Source: Armatimonadota bacterium
Lineage (GTDB): Bacteria > Armatimonadota > Armatimonadia > Armatimonadales > Armatimonadaceae
Assembly: GCA_014380985.1 (NCBI GenBank)
Contig: JACMIU010000164.1
Coordinates: 1-6,965 of the forward strand
Direction: 5' to 3'
Length of the DNA: 6,965 nucleotides
The notes under the pieces were generated by a model, which saw only the letters and a list, made by a program, of their open reading frames with translations, was not told where the DNA came from and searched no databases. This document shows positions 6,006-6,965 of this stretch, in pieces (the first letter of the stretch is position 1; every line of letters starts with the position of its first letter). A program made the translations under genes and the position numbers.

Positions 6006-6965
6006 TTATTTTTGCGAAGCGGGAACCACGCGGAAACTCTTGACCTCGAACGGGCGGTAATCAAACGCAATATCGCCGCCCCCGGTGACAACAACCGGCT
6101 CCGCGTTCTCCTCCAGCACGTTGCACACGAACGCCGCCGTAACGTCGAAACCGAGCGAAAGCGTCGCCGTTCCCCGCGTGTTGAACGTCTCGTACAGGCG
6201 CACGACGTAGCCGTTGCCGTCCTCCGCTTTCTTCACCGCGTCAATAATGATGCCCTGATCGTTGACCGACGCGAGCGCGTAATCGGGCGGCAACGCGGGC
6301 AATTCACGCTTGTCGGACTTCTTGACGAACGCGGAAAGGAGCGGATAATTGATGGCGTGTGCCTCGTCCACGGTTTCGGCGCGATAATCGCCGGTGTGCG
6401 GGAGCAGGGCGTAGGTAAACGTGTGCGCCCCCTGATCCGCGCCCGCGTCCGGGTAAATGCCGGACTTTATCAGCGTCAGGCGCAGGTCGTTTTCGCGCAC
6501 ACAGCCGCCGTATTTGCAGTCATTGAGGAGCGAAACGCCGTAGTCGCCCTCGGAAATGTCCATGAAACGATGGTGCGGAACCTCGAAAGCCGCCTGTTCA
6601 AGCGGCGTGTTGGTGTGCGTCGGGCGTTCGATAACACCGTGCGCGATTTCGTAGGTCGCAAAGTTCGCGTGGACGGCGACGGGGAAATGGACGCAAAGCA
6701 GGGTCTGTTTCTCGTGCCAATCCACCACGGTTTGAACCTCAAGGCGCGGCGAATGGGCGTACAAAAACAGGTTCTGCGTGACCGTGGAGGCGCGGAAAGT
6801 TCGGATAACACGAATCCCGGCACGAACCGCGCCGTTCTCCGTCACCGCGAAACTTTCCACGGTCGCCGTGTCCGCTATATCGGTGCGCGAATCCAGCGCG
6901 GTAGCGTCAATATTCCACGCATCGTAACTCGCGGGCGCGTCGGCGTAGACCGTGAGGACGTTGCC
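6006..6965 (-). CDS. GH38-family alpha-mannosidase, C-terminal part (N-terminus beyond window)
   Basis: The frame is open from the window edge to TAA at 6008-6006, giving 319 residues. It starts inside the gene, so GTG 6860 is not the true start. The visible part is the C-terminal beta-sandwich of GH38 enzymes: YDAWNID (14-20), then DWHEKQTLLCVHFPV (82-96), DISEGDYGVSLLNDCKYGG (136-154), LRLTLIKSGIYPD (about 161-173), HTFTYALLPHTGDY (about 180-193), and near the end RLYETFNTRGTATLSL and FDYRPFEVKSFRVVP. DxSExxYGVxLLNDCKYG is the most diagnostic. The N-terminal catalytic domain with the nucleophile Asp and the zinc ligands is off the window. Full-length members usually have 850-1050 residues. 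The enzyme removes alpha-linked mannose from glycans. It ends 52 nt before the sigma gene on the same strand, so readthrough is possible. Confidence 0.92.
   Translation of the reverse strand, partial: GNVLTVYADAPASYDAWNIDATALDSRTDIADTATVESFAVTENGAVRAGIRVIRTFRASTVTQNLFLYAHSPRLEVQTVVDWHEKQTLLCVHFPVAVHANFATYEIAHGVIERPTHTNTPLEQAAFEVPHHRFMDISEGDYGVSLLNDCKYGGCVRENDLRLTLIKSGIYPDAGADQGAHTFTYALLPHTGDYRAETVDEAHAINYPLLSAFVKKSDKRELPALPPDYALASVNDQGIIIDAVKKAEDGNGYVVRLYETFNTRGTATLSLGFDVTAAFVCNVLEENAEPVVVTGGGDIAFDYRPFEVKSFRVVPASQK

Noticed and set aside
5504..6043. A 179-codon plus-strand frame over the sigma gene
   Set aside because: It is Arg-rich with no recognisable features and is antisense to a complete ECF sigma factor.
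6861..6965. GTG at 6860 as the start of the mannosidase-like gene
   Set aside because: The same frame continues upstream to the window edge with the conserved YDAWNID motif, so the gene is cut by the window and does not start there.

Overview
The window looks like ordinary chromosomal DNA from a Gram-negative-type bacterium that makes PEP-CTERM proteins. Most of it is GC-rich, with strongly GC-biased third codon positions. A PEP-CTERM protein, a GH38 alpha-mannosidase, a SpoIIM/RDD gene pair, SD-poor starts and a TTG start would all fit Armatimonadota or a similar deep lineage. That placement is inference from gene content only; nothing in the window (no rRNA, no lineage marker) proves it. 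No tRNA, rRNA, CRISPR, insertion sequence or phage gene was seen.

Layout. At the left edge a SpoIIM-family (DUF95) membrane protein gene (1-462, minus, C-terminus off the window) is divergent from an RDD-family membrane protein gene (505-1365, plus), with only 42 bp between them. The RDD gene converges on a minus-strand gene for RNase III (1426-2091). The 60-bp gap between them carries a perfect 20-bp inverted repeat (1383-1435), and its right arm encodes the last codons and the stop of RNase III. RNase III follows a class I PLP aminotransferase (2100-3314) by 8 bp. The pair has a clear sigma-70-type promoter at 3365-3393 (TTGAAA, 17 bp, TATACT).

Upstream on the same strand is an AT-richer, probably acquired gene for a membrane-anchored WD40-like protein (3397-4092). 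Next comes a PEP-CTERM secreted protein (4210-4899) with a likely terminator behind it. Then there is a translationally coupled pair: an ECF sigma factor (5351-5953) and a single-pass membrane protein with a C-terminal CxxC/CxxC cluster (4956-5351), which is the best candidate for its anti-sigma factor. At the right edge is the C-terminal part of a GH38 alpha-mannosidase (6006-6965, minus, N-terminus off the window).

How they may work together. The sigma gene, the anti-sigma candidate and the PEP-CTERM gene run in the same direction with a 1-nt overlap and a 56-nt gap, so they may form one transcription unit in which an envelope signal controls a surface protein. The aminotransferase and RNase III form a housekeeping operon. 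SpoIIM and RDD proteins commonly occur together in membrane gene clusters. No stretch longer than about 120 bp lacks a gene. No clearly new system is present. The most unusual points are the repeat that ends rnc, the Cys-cluster anti-sigma candidate beside a PEP-CTERM gene, and the low-GC WD40-like gene.
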